64,000 nt of DNA, from positions 15,188,016 to 15,252,015 of the forward strand of contig OW203734.1 in the NCBI GenBank assembly GCA_934045075.1, in the 5' to 3' direction. This DNA comes from Yponomeuta sedellus (lineage: Eukaryota; Arthropoda; Insecta; Lepidoptera; Yponomeutidae). This document shows, in pieces, positions 9,450 to 21,648 of this stretch. How positions within the stretch are numbered: the stretch's first letter is position 1; the number at the start of each line of letters is the position of its first letter. The translations under genes were made by a program, and so were the position numbers. Below the pieces are notes generated by a model, which was not told the origin of the DNA, ran no database searches, and was given only the letters and a program-made list of their open reading frames with translations.

Positions 9450-11235
9450 GTCACGGATGTAAAAGAAAAATGGATGGATTCCTTCTTGCATTGTAAGGGT
9501 GTGAAGCACCGCAAGTCCTACACTTTCGTGTGCATACACGAGCTAACTCCCACAGATACACCAAGTCGGACAATCTGCCACCATTACGCTCCGGGCAGCA
9601 GTGCCAGAAAGTCTTGTTTGACACAAAAGACAATTTTAAGAAATGCCGTCTTGTGTGGTATGGTTGTGTAAAAACTTCTCGAAAAAATGCAATAGGTTTC
9701 AAGGGAGCACCTACCATGCGTAAATAATGTTTTAAGTTACTGATTCGTGATATTTTTGCTTATTAAGTTTTGTTTACTTTTCTTTATTTACAAATCGGGA
9801 TGTCAAATAAATACAGCAGTGATACCAGGTTTTTTTCGGGTAAAATTTCCGAAAAGTGGAGAAATATGTATTTCGTGCATTTATTAGTGTTTTTATAGTA
9901 GTTTTGGAGTTCTGGAAATACGCAACCGTAACCCTTATAAAATAACATATCTTTATTATCTTCAAATATCTAATTGTATGAAATTTGCCGCCTTATCTCT
10001 GTACAAGCCGTGCTGTGTGTGAACATCTAACAACGTTGTGCATGAGCCGTCTATTTTTATAGTGCCAATGGCTTTACCACAAACATAAAAAACAAGAGAT
10101 AGACTACAATAATTATTGACAGCTGACATCCAGCTGATATTAGTTAAGTTTTCAAACACCCGTCACCGTTGCGGGTGGCAGTGATATTACTTAGATATTT
10201 TGTATGCTTAGCTTTCAACTTATTCGTCACATGTGATAATGTGAGTATATTGAGCGCGTGAGTTAGTTGGTGACGCTGTTTCACGTTAATTCGTAAATTT
10301 AATTAGTTTTTCTTTCTAATTCTTGTTTCTTATTTGTTTTTTTATCAATGTTTTAAAAATTGAAGAAAAAATAAGAGGCAGTTTTTATATCTGTTACAAA
10401 AACACTAAAGGACAAGGTCCAAAATGTATGAATCAAAAACCCAGAAACCGATACGAACGAAGTTTATGCCAATCGATTGTTTAGAATGAATGAAATAACC
10501 CTACCCAAGTCACAGACTCCAAATCCATGGGGTGTCGAAGCTATGGGCTGACAAAATATGCACGAAAATATATTATTTACCTTAGTAGATAATATATTTT
10601 AGTGATTGAAGACGCTTTAAGTCAATGCTTTTTTGTCACGTAAGTTTTTTATTTGTTATAATATGTTATACATACATAGGTATGTATATCAAAATAAAAA
10701 AAACGATAAAAAAAAACTCGAAAGACCCGGGTTAATTTTTTTAAAACCCGGGTTTTTTAGCGCCCCAAAACCCGGTTGAACACGGGTTTTTCGGGTCGAG
10801 TAAACCCGGGCTCGATTCCCTCCGTGTAGCGCAGTGAGTTATAAAATCACATCTCACTCAAAATAGTGGACCTGTAGCTGAAACGTGCTGTCGACAGCTC
10901 ACCAATATATATTTTTAGTGCCTTTAATATCTATAGCTTCTAGTCATCAGTGTGTCAGTACAGTCGCCAGCATAACTGATTTTGGTACTAGTATTGAGAA
11001 AATTCTTAGTAGATAATGATTTTTCGTGCAGATTTTGTTAGCCCGTAGCTCCGATACCCCATAGATTTGGGGTCTGCGACTTGGGTAGAATTGTTTCGCT
11101 CTTTCTAAGCAATCGATTGGCATACAGTTCGTTCGTATCGATTTCTGGGTCAATTTTGATACCATCTCCTTTGTCGATTCCAAAACTCTCAATTTTTTTT
11201 TATACAAAACTTCACTCCATGTTAGCATCTTAAAA
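9450..11235 (-). repeat. Right arm of inverted duplication flanking the B3GNTL1-like gene
   Basis: Reverse-complement partner of 5995-7690. Homology is continuous over 9450-10412, then interrupted by an inverted-repeat element at about 10413-11160, and resumes at 11160-11235 (TATACAAAACTTCACTCCAT). The arm lacks the two insertions present in the left arm. Divergence by eye is several percent with small indels, so the duplication is not recent. Confidence 0.75.
10413..11160. mobile_element. Inverted-repeat element nested in the right arm
   Basis: The segment from 10425 (AACCCAGAAACCGATACG) to 10575 pairs with 11010-11160 (CGTATCGATTTCTGGGTC) over about 150 bp, including CCAATCGATTGTTTAGAA and its complement. 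The interior has no gene. It contains AACCCGGGTTTT-like short repeats at 10725-10815 and a stretch that resembles repeat DNA at 10820-10960. Confidence 0.55.
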
Positions 11236-11261
11236 TAATTTTATTATTTTTATTTTTAATG

Positions 11262-11375
11262 CACTAGTGCTAAGGACAATTTTAAAAATCTATTTAGAGG
11301 CTAAAAATTCCACCCATGCCGGGATTCGAACCCGCAACCTCTGGCTATCCGTGCCAGCGCTCTTTCCATCACCCG
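11262..11375 (-). repeat. tRNA-like repeat copy
   Basis: A single minus-strand copy of the tRNA-like family, with B box GGTTCGAATCC and the tail GGAATTTTTAGCCTCTAAAT. The 5' part is truncated within the A-box region, at GATGGAAAGAGC, where it joins the MITE-like repeat 11366-11690. It corresponds in position to the double copy in the left arm. Confidence 0.6.
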
Positions 11376-11587
11376 ATTTGATTCTATAGTAAAAAACTAA
11401 AAGAAATGTTAGCTAACATCTCAACTTTATACAAATATGCATCCGATTATCAGACCTATAGTCATAACCAATCCCTCAATCGAGGCCCCACCTCCTTCAT
11501 AAAAGCCCTTTAAGTCACTCAGTAGTATGATAAAAGTGAAACCGTCACTAGATTAGGTAAGTTTACTTATTTTTTTGATAACATGAT

Positions 11588-11950
11588 TTAAGGCGTTTCG
11601 GAGCGCTAATTAGCGCCACCAATGGAAAAAATCATAACTTTTTTGTAGAATGTTTTTATCTAAAAGTAAACATGAGAAATCTTAACATCTGTGATAACTA
11701 TTTTTCAAACTTACAGTCTAGAACGTATGATCAATAGATTAGAACTTTAATCGATTTCCGTTAAACCGGCTGTTTTTGGCGGAAAGTGATTAAAGTCCTT
11801 GGTTGTTGATTCTAGTTTCTAGACTGTATGTTTAAAAAATAGCTGTCATAGTTGTTAAGATTTTTCATGTTCACATTTAAATTAAAACGTATTATTACCC
11901 AAGTTATGCCTTTTTTGTGGCGCTAGTTAGCACCCTGTGAAGCACCTTAA
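11588..11950. mobile_element. TTAA-flanked MITE, copy 1
   Basis: A 363-bp inverted-repeat unit flanked by TTAA at 11588-11591 and 11947-11950. The ends carry GCTAATTAGCGCCACC and GTGGCGCTAGTTAGCACC. The interior is also palindromic (CTAGAAC ... TTTCTAGACTGTATG). It belongs to the same family as 28610-29032 and 29451-29694. TTAA targeting suggests mobilisation by a piggyBac-type transposase, which is inference. Confidence 0.6.
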
Positions 11951-11982
11951 TTCTCTTGATTTGAAAAAGTGGGCAAAGTTAT

Positions 11983-12159
11983 TGATATGAAGTAAACTAT
12001 ATTGTGAATATATTATGCTATTTTAATTGTCTTCGACCATTATAATTTTATACGATATTACATTTTTTAATAGAATATCAACAAGATTGACAGACGTGTT
12101 TTTCAAACACTTCTTAGCTGCCAGTAGTAATTTCGTGTATGCAGGTTCGCTCCACAACA
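11983..12159 (-). repeat. 3' LTR of copia 1
   Basis: A 177-bp direct repeat of 16238-16414, with TG...CA ends (TGATATGAAG ... CCACAACA on the plus strand). One mismatch is seen against the other LTR (CTTAGCTGCCAG versus CTTAGCTACCAG). Confidence 0.9.
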
Positions 12160-12179
12160 CTCCGCCTCACGAAATCAGA

Positions 12180-15100
12180 TTAGAAGATATTCATCTTAGT
12201 CCTAAGTTTAATAAACTTCATAGCCGGCAAAGCTTTTGTAAGAACATCTGCTTACATGTCCTCTGTAGAACGGTATTTTACATCTACGTGTCCATCCTTC
12301 ATAGCATCTCTAATAAAATGTTCCTTGATGCTGATATGTTTGGACTTAGTACTTATAGTTGGGTTCTTGACCAGCTTTTGAGCGGCTTGATTATCATTGT
12401 AGATATCAACGATGCCTGTATTTATATTAAGCTCATTTAACAAGTTCTTCTGGTATATGGATTCTTTCGATGCTTCTGTTAGAGCCATGTACTCCGCCTC
12501 AGCTGTACTAAGTGCAACTGTTCTTTGCTTCTTAGCTTCCCAATTTATTGGCGTTCCGCCATATGTAAATACGTAGCCTGTTACTGAGCGACGATCAATG
12601 GCGCATGATGCCCAATCAGCATCAGCTGCTCCTTCAAGCTTCATCTTTCCTTTTATGTAAGTCAAGCCTAAGTCTTTAGTTCCTTGTAAATATCGCAGAA
12701 CTCTTTTTGCTGCTTGAAAATGTTCAGATGTGTAGCAGTTATTGAATTGGCTAAGGTGACTTACTGCAAACATTATATCAGGACGTGTGGCAACAGCTAG
12801 GTACATAAGTGAACCTATAAGATTTTGGTAGGGTATGTCCTTTTCTTTTGTTGGACTTGTGCCTTTAGTTAATTTCAGTCCTGTATCCATGGGGGTAGAT
12901 GCGGGTTTGCAATCTTTGCATCCAAATTTTTCTAATATTGTTTCAATGTACTGTTTTTGTTTCAGTATCATTTGCTTTTCGCCTCTCTCGAAAGTTATTC
13001 CGAGACAGTAATTAATTTCACCCAAGTCTCTCATTTCAAATCTCTTTATAAGTAATTTCTTAATGTTGTCTATTTTTTCTTGAGATTTGCATGCAATTAT
13101 AATATCGTCAACATATATGCTAATAATAATAGTCTCTCCGCCTTTCGCGTATATGTACATGCATGGATCAACTTTGGTAGGTGTGAAACCTATTGATTTT
13201 AAAGCGGCATCTAATTTCTTGTACCATTGTCTTCCTGACTGTTTTAATCCATAGACGGCTTTATTTAATTTGCATACTGTGTTTTCTTTATCTTGTTTTA
13301 AATCTTGTAGCATTTTTTTAGCTTTTTGTTTAATTTCTGTATCCTTTGTGGATTTAATTATCTTTTCTAGATATTCTTCCAGATTTTTCGGCTTTTTCAT
13401 AAAGATTTCTTCTTCAATATCTCCGTTTAAAAATGCAGTGCATATATCAATTTGGTTCAAATGCATGTCTTTCTGTACAGCTAAAGCCACTAATAATCTT
13501 ATTGAACTTAGTCGAGTTACAGGTGCGAAAACTTCCTGGTAGTCAACACCGGGTATTTGTGAAAATCCCTCGGGCTACTAGTCGAGCCTTTTTGCGTTCA
13601 ATATTGCCGTCTGGTCCTAATTTATCTTTCAGAATCATCTTGCTGTCAATGACGTTTCGACAAGGTGGTTTCTTAACAATTGACCAGGTATCATTTTTTA
13701 AGTGCGCTGTTATTTCAGAAATTATTGCATCGTTCCATTTGAGATTGTCTTCTTCGCTTATGCAAACTGTGCATGTGTAATCTTTTGTCCAAACTGGCGG
13801 CTGTCTAGCTCTTCGAGGTCTTTCATTTTCTGAAATGTCATTTCTATTGCCTCATTTTCTGTTACTTCATTGTGAACAGGAACAGTATTATCATCAGTTT
13901 GTATTGCCTCATTTTCTATTACTTCATCGTGATCAAGAATGCTTTCATCATTTTGTTGAAATTCATTTTGTAGTTCATATTCTTCATGACCTTTTTGAAT
14001 ATCGGCGAATATTTCACACTCTTCTGCTTGTTGATATACTTCATTATTGTCTTTTTTAATATTAACAAATATATCTATTAATTTCTTTTCATTCTTGTTT
14101 TCTGGTTTGTCAATTTTATCGTTCTTCTCGTAATATAATTTGTTAATTACTTTTACATCTCTGCTTACAATAACGTGATTTGTTTCTGGTACTAATATTC
14201 TGTAAGCTTTACTATTTTCCGAATATCCAAGAAATATTCCTTCAGTTACTTTTGATGTAAACTTTTTCTTTTGTTTTTTGTTTTTATTCAATGCGAATGC
14301 TTTCGATCCGAAAAGTTTTAAGTGTTGTACGGATGGCTTTCTTCCAACCCATATTTCGAATGGAGTTTTGTTTTCGATTACTTTTGATGGAGTTCTGTTT
14401 AATAAATAATTTGCGGTAGATACAGCTTCAGCCCAATATTTTTCTGGCATGTTACCATCTATTAATAGGCATATGGCCCTTTCTTGTAGGCTCCTATTTT
14501 TTCTTTCAGCTGTTCCATTTTGCTGTGGTGTGTACGCACAGCTAAGTCTTCGACTTATACCACATTTATTCAAATATCCATCGAATTCTTTATTTATATA
14601 TTCTGTTCCATTATCAGATTGTATTTTATCTTATTTCCAGTAAATCTCTCCATTTCTTCTTTATAAATTTTAAATTTATCCAACACTTCGTTTTTCTTTT
14701 GTATTATGTATACTCTTGAGTATCTAGAGTATTCGTCAATAAATGTGACGAAATATTTTCCTCCACTGACGGATTCTACATTCATTGGTCCACATACGTC
14801 TGAGTGAACTATTTCAAGACGTTGTGTAGTTCTCAAGTCATGATTATTTTTAGGAAAAGGTAGTCGGGTCATCTTTCCTTTTATGCATACTTCGCATTCA
14901 TTTAATTTTTGATGTATATCAAACTTGAGACCATTCATTGCTTCATCTTTTAGAGCTTGTTTTAAACTTGTTTCATTAATATGTCCAAGTTTTCTGTGCC
15001 AATCACCAATTTCAGCATTAAAAGTAGTTTCTTCTTGGCATTTAAAATCATTATCATCCTTTTTGTCCATTAAGTAGTAAAGACCATTGATGTTTTTAGC

Positions 15101-16186
15101 TGTAAGTTCAATTTTCTTAGTTTTTGAATCTTTTACTGTAGCTATATTTTCTTTGAATAATACAGTCTTTCCTTTTTTTGTTATTTTGGAGACGGACATT
15201 AGGTTGGTTGCGAGATTTGGTACGTACAGTGAGTCTTCTAGTTGTATGTTCTTATTATCAACGTTTATTTGTACGTTTCCTCTTCCTTCAATTTTAGCAG
15301 TGCTGTCGTCGGCTGCTAATTTGAGTATGCCATCAGATTTGTTTATTTGTGAGAAACTCTTCATGTTATGACACATATGAGATGTGCATCCACTATCAAT
15401 ACACCATCTCTTTGTATTTTTATTTGGTTCCGTAGCTAAACATATGTTTTGTGCAGCATTAGATCGTTCTTGTTTCTTACGGTCATTACGGAATCTACAA
15501 TTTTGTGTCTTATGCCCTTGCTTCTTACAAATTTGGCAGAAGTCTTTTTTATTTTTATAGGGTACATAATTTTTTTTTTTATACATTGCGTTGGTTTCAA
15601 CTGTAATGTCTTCAGCATGTTTGCGAGCTTCGGTTTCTTCTGAAATTTTTATTTTTAGCTCCTCTGGTGAAGGTAGTTTATCACGTGATTCGATCGCTAT
15701 GCGAAAATTCTCGAATTTCGATGATAAGGAGTAGACCATTATGACGGATAAAAGATCTGCATTTATGTCGACATCCATGTTGGCAAGTTTATCTACGATG
15801 TCTGTTAGATTGTCTAAGTGCTCTCTTAAATCATCACCATCTTTATATTTTGCTACAATTAATTGTTTGAGGAGTGAAGCGTTATTAGTAGGTCGCTTAC
15901 TTTCATATATATCCTCGAGTTTTTGCCATATATCTTTAGCAGTTAAACAGTTTTTCACATTTTTTATTTCTTGAGATGAAATTATCAAAAGAAGTTCTGA
16001 CTTGGCAAGGAGTTCATTATCTTCGTATTTAGCAATAACCTCAGGACTTTTCTCAGTAGTAGGCGGTTTAGGATTTAGAACGAAATTCCACAAACCTGCT
16101 TTTATCATTATGGCTTTTGCTTGAATCTTCCAAGTGTCATAATTGTTTCTGTTTAGCAGCTCTATACGGTACGAGGTGCTAGCCAT
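12180..16186 (-). pseudogene. copia 1 gag-pol, frameshifted
   Basis: A Ty1/copia polyprotein starting at ATG 16186. In order: a gag region with zinc knuckle CQICKKQGHKTQNC, protease IDSGCTSHM, integrase zinc motif (WHRKLGHIN ... CEVCIKGK), DDE core, RT with IYVDDIIIA, and RNase H (DADWASCAIDRRSVTGY). A one-base shift breaks the integrase near 14600-14620. Further shifts fall near 13760-13800 and 13500-13560. A TAA at 12252 truncates RNase H, after which the frame resumes to the natural stop at 12180. Because the LTRs are nearly identical, these breaks are either very recent or sequencing errors. Confidence 0.85.
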
Positions 16187-16237
16187 TTTGGCTTATTTCA
16201 CTTCTAGTCACTTTTATTTATTTTAATTCCCATAACC

Positions 16238-16414
16238 TGATATGAAGTAAACTATATTGTGAATATATTATGCTATTTTAATTGTCTTCGACCATTATAA
16301 TTTTATACGATATTACATTTTTTAATAGAATATCAACAAGATTGACAGACGTGTTTTTCAAACACTTCTTAGCTACCAGTAGTAATTTCGTGTATGCAGG
16401 TTCGCTCCACAACA
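16238..16414 (-). repeat. 5' LTR of copia 1
   Basis: A 177-bp repeat of 11983-12159. On the minus strand it runs TGTTGTGGAGCG ... CTTCATATCA and is followed directly by the primer-binding site GGTTATGGG. It provides the promoter side of the element. Confidence 0.9.
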
Positions 16415-17288
16415 GTTATATTTGTCTGGCAACACCGATGGCCCGCATACATAAAGAGACGGCGGCCCACAGAGTACATGGCGGCCATTTGTCTGCTTCA
16501 CTCGTGATTAAAGAAGGTTCCATCCGTCTTTCTTTTACATCCGTGGATTATGTATGTCCCGTATGCCCTGCTGCCATTGAAAATTCTAGAATCCTGGCTG
16601 TTTAAATTGTTGGCATTAGTGCTGCCATTGAAAAATTCTAGAATGCCTATTCTAAATTGTTCTGTGTGATTGATAGCTCATACATGTGAAAAGCCAGAGT
16701 TTATAATTATGTGCTTCAACTGCCAATTCTGACACGTTTTGTACTTAGCGATTGGTGTCTTAATTGGTGACTCGCGCGGCGACTGTTTAGCAATCAACAC
16801 ACGATATTTTTGCTCCGCGTTAATAAATTATAATTCACCGCTAAAACATTAATGGTATAGCTACTAAGGTATTCACCACAGCTTAGTGTGATCATTAGTC
16901 TATAAGTAAGTGAAATATAATCATCAGTAATACAGTCGTTCACTACAATTAAGCCGAAATAATAAACGAAGCCAACGGATTACTGGACTCAAAAACCAAC
17001 TGCGTGACGACCGGAGCGGGTGACTCACCGCCAACCGCCACCGACATCGCACGAACATCGAGCGTGCCCCGAGATACGAGCTGGCCCAACGGCCAACGCC
17101 GCTTGCGTCGCTCGCTGCTCGCTGCCGCCGGCGGGCGTCTACTCAAGATCTATACCGCACACCGCGCTCCGTTCTCACCACTTCAAGCAGGCGTCTACTC
17201 AGGATTGTTTTAACGGAATTGCCGAATGTGAGTATCTGGCTCCAGACCTCTTATAGAATTAGGATCTCCATACGTGTCACAAATCATC
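16415..17288 (+). other. Gene-free stretch before the CR1-like ORF1
   Basis: No gene is seen. At 16505-16530 the sequence CATCCGTCTTTCTTTTACAT echoes the inner ends of the B3GNTL1-flanking arms (7643 and 9455). An imperfect tandem duplication of GCTGCCATTGAAAATTCTAG occurs at about 16568-16662. From about 16980 the sequence is GC-rich and is probably the 5' UTR of the following LINE; its exact 5' end was not located. Confidence 0.45.
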
Positions 17289-18392
17289 ATGGCATCAAAG
17301 AAAGCTGAGAACGCAAAGGTTCTTCCACCGTCGATAATATCGAACGTATGTGATGGGTGCCGGATCGTCTTTAAAGATTTAAAACAGGTACTAGCTTGCG
17401 CCCTATGCAAACAGCGATACGACCTTCTGTGTGCGAATATCAGCGCCTCAAAGTATAATGCAATGGATGAAAAGGCCAAAAAAACCTGGTCATGTCCGGC
17501 TTGTCGCTGCAGAGACCGCGTCATCAGAGATGCAGACACCCCTATTAGAGGTTTCGGCCGTCCCCCGTTTGAGACAACAACCGCAGCATCCATCGAACTC
17601 CCTGAGGACCATAATGTCGCCCGTCGTTCTAAACAGCCCAGTGAAACTTTTGTGGCCGAAAACCTTGAAATGACCGATCTGATTTCAGAAATCCGTCTCA
17701 TGAGAAGAGATATGGCAGAACTGACAGAACAACTGATGGCTGTAATAACGCAAACTAATGAACGACTAGATGGATACGAAAAAAAAAATCTTGCTCAAGA
17801 CCATCGGATCGCGGATTTGGAAGCAACCATCTACGAGCTAAGACAGTCTATGAATCTTCAAGAGCAAGCTACGCTGAAAAAGGAAGTAGAAATTTCAGGC
17901 ATCCCCGAAGAGGACAACGAAAGCTTGCATCACGTAATTCTCCTTACGGCCAATAAAATAGGAGTCGACCTATCGGATGTTGATGTAGACTGGGCGTCTA
18001 GAGTCGGTCCTCGCCACCGATCCTTGCCCAGAACCACGGCATTGGAGTCCACAGGGAAGCTTCCAAGACCGATAGTGGTCAGACTGTTACGCCGTGCAAA
18101 GAGAGACGAGTTGCTTAGAGCGGCCAGAGTAAGGCGAAACTTAAGCTCCGGCGAAATTGTAAAAGGTCCAGAAAACAAGATATACGTCAATGAGAGGCTA
18201 ACAAAACAAAACCGTCAGTTGTTTCGAGAAGTGAGACTCCGAGCCAAACGCTATGGATTTCAGTACTGCTGGCTGCGTAACGGACAGATTCATATTAGGA
18301 AGGCCATCAACACATATACGATCCTTAGAGGACCTGGAGCTCCTCGTTGGCCCTGCGATGGAGGATTACAGCAACATACCATCTTTGGATAA
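17289..18392 (+). CDS. LINE ORF1 protein with PHD-type zinc finger and coiled coil
   Basis: An intact frame of 367 codons from ATG 17289. The N-terminal cysteines (CDGC ... CALC ... CPACRCR) form a PHD-like finger at about residues 17-75. A heptad-rich coiled coil follows (about residues 125-200), then a basic C-terminal domain with KIYVNERLTKQNRQLFREVR and FQYCWLRNGQIHIRK, like the FP25K-type C-terminal domain found in CR1/L2 ORF1 proteins. The role is RNA binding and RNP assembly for retrotransposition (family knowledge). It appears intact although its ORF2 is not. Confidence 0.75.
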   Translation: MASKKAENAKVLPPSIISNVCDGCRIVFKDLKQVLACALCKQRYDLLCANISASKYNAMDEKAKKTWSCPACRCRDRVIRDADTPIRGFGRPPFETTTAASIELPEDHNVARRSKQPSETFVAENLEMTDLISEIRLMRRDMAELTEQLMAVITQTNERLDGYEKKNLAQDHRIADLEATIYELRQSMNLQEQATLKKEVEISGIPEEDNESLHHVILLTANKIGVDLSDVDVDWASRVGPRHRSLPRTTALESTGKLPRPIVVRLLRRAKRDELLRAARVRRNLSSGEIVKGPENKIYVNERLTKQNRQLFREVRLRAKRYGFQYCWLRNGQIHIRKAINTYTILRGPGAPRWPCDGGLQQHTIFG

Positions 18393-18710
18393 CACTAATG
18401 TGTTTAATGCTGTCGTCGCGAGTGAACAGACTTAGTGCCCATTGCTTCCCAGTGTTGCTTATCCTAGCGAACCACATGGCTATTCTGACCGGACTTTATG
18501 CTATTAGTTCAACGTTAAATTGCACATTTTATCAAGATCCGACATCTCAATGTATACAAATATCATCATATTTACATAAAACGAATATCAAATCCACGTA
18601 TTTATCTAATCTAATTATTTTTCAGTTAGAATTATCAAACTCCCCTCTCGTTGGTATCATTGCCATTCAAAATTTGCAGACTAAAATAGTCGCAGTCCCT
18701 GTTGCACGAT

Positions 18711-21648
18711 ATGGCAGGCCTTGATACACATTCAGAATTAGAAGAATTCGACTTTGTAGACTGTCGCAGATTAAATTCACTGGAAGAATATAAGGAATTT
18801 GTGTCTCCTAATTTCAATTTAAGCATCGCCACTTTTAACTTGAGAAGTATGAGTAAAAACTTCGATGGATTCATAGTCATGCTTAGCAGATTGGATTTTC
18901 CATTGGATTTCATTGTATTGACGGAATGTCGTCTATCGCAGGACTGTATCATAGGTCAAATTGACGGATACTCTGCCTTTTACACGCAGGTACTGGCAAA
19001 CCAAAACAGTGGCGTAGTAGTGTACGTTAAGAATAGTTGGTCAGCCACTTCTTATGAACCCCAGATGAGTGAAGCAGATTGCCTAGTTGTAGAAGTGAAG
19101 GATGGTCCAACTATAATTGGAATATATAGATCCCCAAGTCCTGTTTTTAGTAACGCCCCCAGATTCTTGTCTTCTTTAAATACTCTCCTGGAATAGCTAG
19201 CTTCTGCACCGTCGGTCATCCTCGCAGGGGATATTAACATCAATATTATGGAGGATAATGACGATAGACATAGCAGCGAATATATGACCCTCTTGGCGGA
19301 GCACGGACTAATACAGACTATAAACAAACCAACCCGTATTAATACCTGCTTGGACCACATATTCATAAGATCATCCGCGAAAATTAAATCGGCAGTCTGT
19401 GAATGCTCTCTGACTGATCACGACATAGCCATAGCTAGTTTGTGCGTCAGAAACAGCTCAAAAAAACGAGACAGAACACGACTAAGGATAGATTACTCCT
19501 CAGTTGCTGATGAGTTGCGGGACTGTGATTGATCACAAGTCATAGAACAAATGGATTTGTCGAAAGCGGTTTCTGTGTTTGAAGCGTTTCTTGAAAAAGC
19601 GATCACGAAACACAGTTCGTATATTTGTGTAAGCCGAACCCAATTCAATATAAAGCCATGGATCACTCCAGGTCTTATACGTTGTATAAGAACTAGGGAC
19701 AAACTACACGCCAACTCCCGCAAGAGGCCTAAAGACCCTACTGCAAAGGCCATCTATATAAGATACAAAAACTTCTGTAATGACTTGTTGCACCGTCTTA
19801 AAACTGCTCACGAAAGTGGACAGTTGGAAAATAATATGAGGAACCCAAAAAGCTCTGGCAGTGCATTAAAAATATTGCGCATACCCGTGCAGTGCGAGGA
19901 ACAGCTGACGAGCTTCTGTGCTTCTCGGAATCCGACTGAATCTCTTAATAATACAAACACATACTTTACAACTGTTGGCAAAGAACTAGCTTCTAAAATT
20001 ATGGAGAGACTAGGAGTATCGGAGCAGGAATTAGCAAATACTGTCAAGCCATCGGCCCTTGCTCACTCATTTTTCCTGCTCCCAACTGACAAGAACGAGG
20101 TGTTGAAGGCAATCAGAATATTGAAGAATGACTGCGCGCCAGGACCAGACGGGATTACGAACGCCTTAAACACGTTTCATGTCTGTTGCTTGAACCACTC
20201 ACCCACATATTCAACCTCAGTTTTTCCAGTGGTATCTTTCCTACCTCTTGGAAAACATCATCTGTGTGTCCAATTTACAAAGCGGGGCCTAAAAATCAAC
20301 CAGGTAATTACCGACCTATTGCACTGCTTAGCGTTTTTTCAAAGCTCTTGGAGAGATTAGTCAGTAATAGGCTTACAAAATAACTACAAGACAAAGGGCT
20401 AATAACAAACAAACAGTTTGGTTTTCGACAAAAACTTTCTACTGAGGATGCTGCTAAACTTCTCGTGGATCACGCCTCTTGTAAAATTGATCAAAAACAG
20501 AGATGTATAGGCGTATTTCTTGATTTAGCGAAAGCTTTCGACACTGTCTCCATTCCAATTCTTTTGACTAAACTGCATGCTATTGGAATACGAGGAATAA
20601 CCCACGATTGGTTTGGTAGTTACTTAATGGAGCGAAGGCAGTTCGTAAGGGTTAATCAGCACACCAGTGACCCCTCTCCTATACATTTTGGCATCCCTCA
20701 AGCAGCATCCTCGGTCCAACATTGTTTACGATCTACATTAATGACCTCCTATCCATGTCCCTTAGAGACGCTGAAGTGATCTGCTACGCTGACGATACGG
20801 CTTTATTATTCAATGGTCACTCATGGGAAAAGGTATTTGATGCGGCCAATGTTGGAATGTCTGCGGTTGCTGTTTGGTAAGACAATAATTTGCTCACTCT
20901 GAACATAGAGAAAACGAAATACTTAGCCTTTCACATAACCAAGGCTACAGAACCAAAACCTGAACTTTCTCTGAAAGTTCACACGAGCTGCTGTCCTAAC
21001 TCAGCCACTTCTGCCAAATGCGGTTGCACCAGTTTACAAAGAGTTCAAAAACTGAAATACTTAGGAGTTGTACTGGACGAAAACTTGTGTTTCCTGCCCC
21101 ACATAACTGCCCTGAGTAGTCGTATTCGCAGAGTTGTATACGTTATGAGGCTTCTCCGAAATTCAGTACCCAGGAGGCTACTCATTAACGTTTACCAAGC
21201 ATTATGTGAATCCCTACTCACCTACTGTATCTCGGTGTGGGGTGGTGCTGCAAAAACGCATTTTATTAAAATAGAAAGGGCCCAACGGTCAGTGTTAAAG
21301 GTTATGTTTAAAAAGCCCTACCGCTTCTCTACTGACAAACTTTATGAAGAGAGTGGTCTATTACGCGTACGTCAGCTTTACATACGTAAAGCGGTACTGA
21401 CAGCCCATAAAACCTTCACTCCAAACTCAATACCTGCAAGACGAATTCCAAAAATTCCGGTCCCTGTCTGTAAAACTTCATTTGCCCAGCGTTTCTCCCC
21501 TTTTATCTTCTTCTTTCTTTATAATAAACTTATGACCCAGTGTGATTTCGTAGAACTTACTCACTTTGCGGCCAAAACACATATCACCAAATTTTTGAGG
21601 ACTCTCAGTTATGAAGATACCGAAAAGCTCTTTAGTAAAAATATCTAA
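18711..21648 (+). pseudogene. LINE ORF2: endonuclease and reverse transcriptase, broken
   Basis: The frame begins at ATG 18711. The apurinic-type endonuclease is recognised by SIATFNLRSMS, VLTECRL, ILAGDININ and SLTDHDIA. RT motifs include NYRPIALLSVFSKLLERLV, FLDLAKAFDTV and the intact catalytic CYADDTALLF. In-frame stops occur at about 19194, 19530 and 20381, frameshifts at about 20155-20190 and 20700-20760, and another stop at about 20878. The C-terminal part (20890-21648) is open, with KYLGVVLDENL. The element cannot make a full ORF2 protein. Confidence 0.8.

Larger units (their letters stand above)
11983..16414 (-). mobile_element. Ty1/copia retrotransposon 1, full length
   Basis: A 4432-bp element with two 177-bp LTRs and the target duplication GTTAT at 11978-11982 and 16415-16419. 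The LTRs differ at one site by eye, indicating a young insertion. Just inside the upstream LTR (minus strand) is GGTTATGGG, which matches the copia-type primer-binding site for an internal fragment of initiator tRNA-Met. A purine-rich GAGGCGGAG precedes the other LTR. The gag-pol frame carries several breaks. Confidence 0.9.

Noticed and set aside
10725..10815. CRISPR-like or tandem array from repeated AACCCGGGTTTT
   Set aside because: Only a few irregular palindromic words without regular spacers; the context is a eukaryotic inverted-repeat element.
17274..17288. ORF1 start at GTG 17274
   Set aside because: A GTG start is not expected for a eukaryotic LINE; ATG 17289 lies five codons later.
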